Of a DNA stretch of 14,744 nt, positions 13,244 through 14,744 are shown piece by piece. Both the position numbers and the translations under genes were made by a program. The stretch's first letter is position 1; each line of letters begins with the position of its first letter. Under the pieces are notes generated by a model. The model was not told the DNA's origin. It ran no database searches and saw nothing but the letters and a program-made list of their open reading frames with translations. Source of the DNA: CAYSNP01 sp964432485 (GTDB lineage Bacteria; Bacillota; Clostridia; Christensenellales; DTU072); NCBI GenBank assembly GCA_964432485.1, contig CAYSNP010000044.1, forward strand, positions 1-14,744. The letters are read 5' to 3'.

Positions 13244-13984
13244 ATGGAATCATTTTTAAACTTGCCTATTATATTTATTTTTGGCGCTCTTATTGCGGCA
13301 GCGGTGCTGGCAATGAGCGTTTTTTTTATAGTAAAATCCTTTAAGCGTGCCAAAGAAATAGGTATGGACAAAGCAAAATTGACAAAAGCGGTAAAAACCA
13401 GTGCGATTTTTAGTATTGTGCCATCTATCCCAATAGTGATTGGGGTGGGTGTGATGATGAGCTATTTAGGGCTTGCTATTCCGTGGATAAGACTAACGGT
13501 AATTGGAGCACTGCAATACGAAATTATTGCAATGGACCAAGTGGGGCTGACCAGGGCGGCGGTGCTGACTCCAAGTTTGGTAGGAACAGCACTTTTAATA
13601 ATGACAATAAGCATAATTTCAGGACCGCTGCTAAATGCTATATTTTATAAAAAATATCAGCTTAAACTTGCAGAGTTGCAACAAAATAACCAAAGATTGC
13701 TGGATGCTATCACGGGCGCACTGCTGGGAGGGATTTTGGCGGGGTTAATTTCGTATATGGTAGCAGGCGGCATCTTTAATGCCACCGGAGAATTTGCAAC
13801 AGGTAGCAGTATAGAGGTCAAAGGCATTATTACCTTGCTGACTTTATGCTCTAGTGCGGCCATTATGGCTTTGTGCGGAGTAGCCTTAAAAGTTACCAAA
13901 TGGAATTGGATAGAAAGCTATGCATTGCCCGCAACGATATTGGGTTCGTTGGGTATGGCGTTTGTGTTTATTAAGTTGTTTTAG
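13244..13984 (+). CDS. DUF5058-type membrane protein
   Basis: This 246-residue integral membrane protein has about six helices. One helix at 8-30 is followed by a basic cytoplasmic loop. The stretches SIVPSIPIVIGV (57-68) and PWIRLTVIGALQYE (80-93), with two prolines inside the second helix, are what I recall of the DUF5058 family, common in Clostridia. A polar loop (135-153, KKYQLKLAELQQNNQR) and three more helices complete it. AGGAG lies 5 nt before the ATG. The next gene, 184 bp downstream on the same strand, is a second polytopic membrane protein, which suggests a two-subunit transporter; the substrate is unknown. The family name is from memory, the membrane topology from the sequence. 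Confidence 0.75.
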   Translation: MESFLNLPIIFIFGALIAAAVLAMSVFFIVKSFKRAKEIGMDKAKLTKAVKTSAIFSIVPSIPIVIGVGVMMSYLGLAIPWIRLTVIGALQYEIIAMDQVGLTRAAVLTPSLVGTALLIMTISIISGPLLNAIFYKKYQLKLAELQQNNQRLLDAITGALLGGILAGLISYMVAGGIFNATGEFATGSSIEVKGIITLLTLCSSAAIMALCGVALKVTKWNWIESYALPATILGSLGMAFVFIKLF

Positions 13985-13987
13985 GAG

Positions 13988-14131
13988 AAAACTTGAAAAA
14001 TAACGGGCATATACATCGCAATACATTGTTAGGCTACGTTTTCCTAGGTCATGTATATGGGATACACTCCCGTCTGAAAGCCTCGCCTGCCTCGTCTTGC
14101 TTGCATCTGCACCGTTATTTCAACAAGTTTT
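13988..14131 (+). ncRNA. Structured intergenic element with nested long-range stems
   Basis: The outer stem pairs AAAACTTG (13988-13995) with CAAGTTTT (14124-14131) and AAATAACGG (13998-14006) with CCGTTATTT (14112-14120): 17 base pairs around a 2x3 internal loop. Inside it, CATATACAT (14008-14016) pairs perfectly with ATGTATATG (14051-14059). This closes a loop that holds smaller stems CAAT/ATTG (14019-14028) and TAGG/CCTA (14030-14046). GGGA/TCCC (14059-14071) gives another hairpin, and the rest (14072-14111) is pyrimidine-rich with CCTCGCCTGCCTCGTC. It lies between two genes of one operon, 20 nt before the ribosome site of the second. It could be a structured RNA controlling that gene, or a small palindromic mobile element; I do not recognise a known riboswitch core. 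The strand is assigned from the operon. Confidence 0.5.
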
Positions 14132-14168
14132 ATGTTAACAATGGCACATTGGAGGAGTGAATATAAAA

Positions 14169-14744
14169 ATGAAAACTAGAGAAAAATATAATTTAGAAAT
14201 ACATAATACGGGCAGGCTGTTTACTTGGATAGCATTGGCACTAATGCTTGCATTGCCTCCTGTGTTTTTTATAGCAACTAAAAGCAGTCCTGCTTGGGAT
14301 AAATTCATAGGAGCTATACCTTTTATATTAGGCTATCTTGCTATAGGATTCATAGAAGCGGTATCCTATGCCCCGCTTTTGGGTACCGGAGGACAGTACT
14401 TAGGGTTTATTACCGGCAACATTGCCAACTTAAAATTGCCTTGCGCTATCAATGCACAAAACACTTCTAAGACTGAGGCTAACTCAGAGGAACAAGAGCT
14501 TGTTACTACTGTATCTATTGCGGTAAGCTCTATTGTTACCACTCTTATTATTATAATTGGGCTGATTCCACTTTCTTTATATAAAGAGCAAATTGTAACC
14601 GCACTTGCCCCTATTTCGCCTTATGTACTGCCTGCAATCTTTGGCGGGCTTACGGTAGTGCTGTTTGCCCGCTACTTTAAGATAGCATCTATCCCCTTTG
14701 TTGTAATGCTGGGCATTAGCATAATTCTATTTGCGGCAGGGCTA
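14169..14744 (+). CDS. Polytopic membrane protein, cut by window end
   Basis: The frame runs open for 192 codons to the window edge. It starts at ATG 14169, with GGAGGAG (14151-14157) 11 nt upstream; an in-frame GTG at 14157 overlaps the ribosome site and is unlikely. After a short polar N-terminus the protein has helices at about 17-35 and 45-62. A segment ISYAPLLGTGGQYLGFITGNIANLKLP follows (about 64-92, first residues approximate), then a charged loop (95-112) and at least three more helices. The GTGGQYLGFITGN stretch between helices looks like a substrate or pore region. It follows the DUF5058-type gene in the same direction and is probably its partner. I cannot name a family with confidence, and the C-terminus is missing. 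Confidence 0.8.
   Translation, partial: MKTREKYNLEIHNTGRLFTWIALALMLALPPVFFIATKSSPAWDKFIGAIPFILGYLAIGFIEAVSYAPLLGTGGQYLGFITGNIANLKLPCAINAQNTSKTEANSEEQELVTTVSIAVSSIVTTLIIIIGLIPLSLYKEQIVTALAPISPYVLPAIFGGLTVVLFARYFKIASIPFVVMLGISIILFAAGL

Noticed and set aside
14157..14159. GTG start for the last membrane protein
   Set aside because: It overlaps the GGAGGAG ribosome site, so the ATG at 14169 is the usable start.

Overview
The window looks like chromosomal DNA of a low-GC Gram-positive bacterium, most likely an uncultured member of the Clostridia. The reasons are strong GGAG/AGGAGG ribosome sites, near-consensus sigma-A promoters with 16-18 bp spacers, U-tract terminators, a MetA with glutamate at position 111, and a protein ending in a domain like those of spore-surface proteins. 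This assignment is inference from gene content; there is no rRNA gene to settle it.

Layout. Bases 1-1000 hold no convincing gene. They are a mosaic of short repeats: a 51-bp tandem array of perfect hairpins (57-314), three 67-68 bp tandem repeats (401-588), a second chain of hairpins joined by TGATAT (596-689), and several copies of a dispersed repeat that reappears in inverted pair form at 6901-7026. A small Xre-type regulator follows (1007-1222), with a perfect 17-bp palindrome just upstream. From 1273 to 4331 three minus-strand genes each have their own promoter: a YwaF-like membrane protein, a membrane-anchored HtrA-type protease without a PDZ domain, and an exported protein of unknown function. 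At least the last two also have a clear terminator.

4421-6714 is a minus-strand tungstate importer operon (tupA-tupB-tupC). Its roughly 94-nt leader resembles a molybdenum/tungsten-cofactor riboswitch. 7036-12066 is a compact minus-strand operon, smpB-metA-recF-argS-hisJ-like, with gaps of 28 and 12 bp, an 11-bp overlap and a 10-bp gap. It mixes ribosome rescue, methionine synthesis, DNA repair, tRNA charging and a PHP phosphoesterase. Next come secG with its own terminator, and a 183-residue protein with 20 cysteines whose C-terminal half resembles the jelly-roll domain that ends BclA-type exosporium proteins.

From 13171 the direction flips to plus: a DUF5058-type membrane protein, then an elaborate 144-bp inverted-repeat element in the gap, then a second membrane protein cut by the window edge. 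The two membrane proteins probably work together. The least explained items are the two hairpin arrays, the structured element at 13988-14131 and the cysteine-rich protein.
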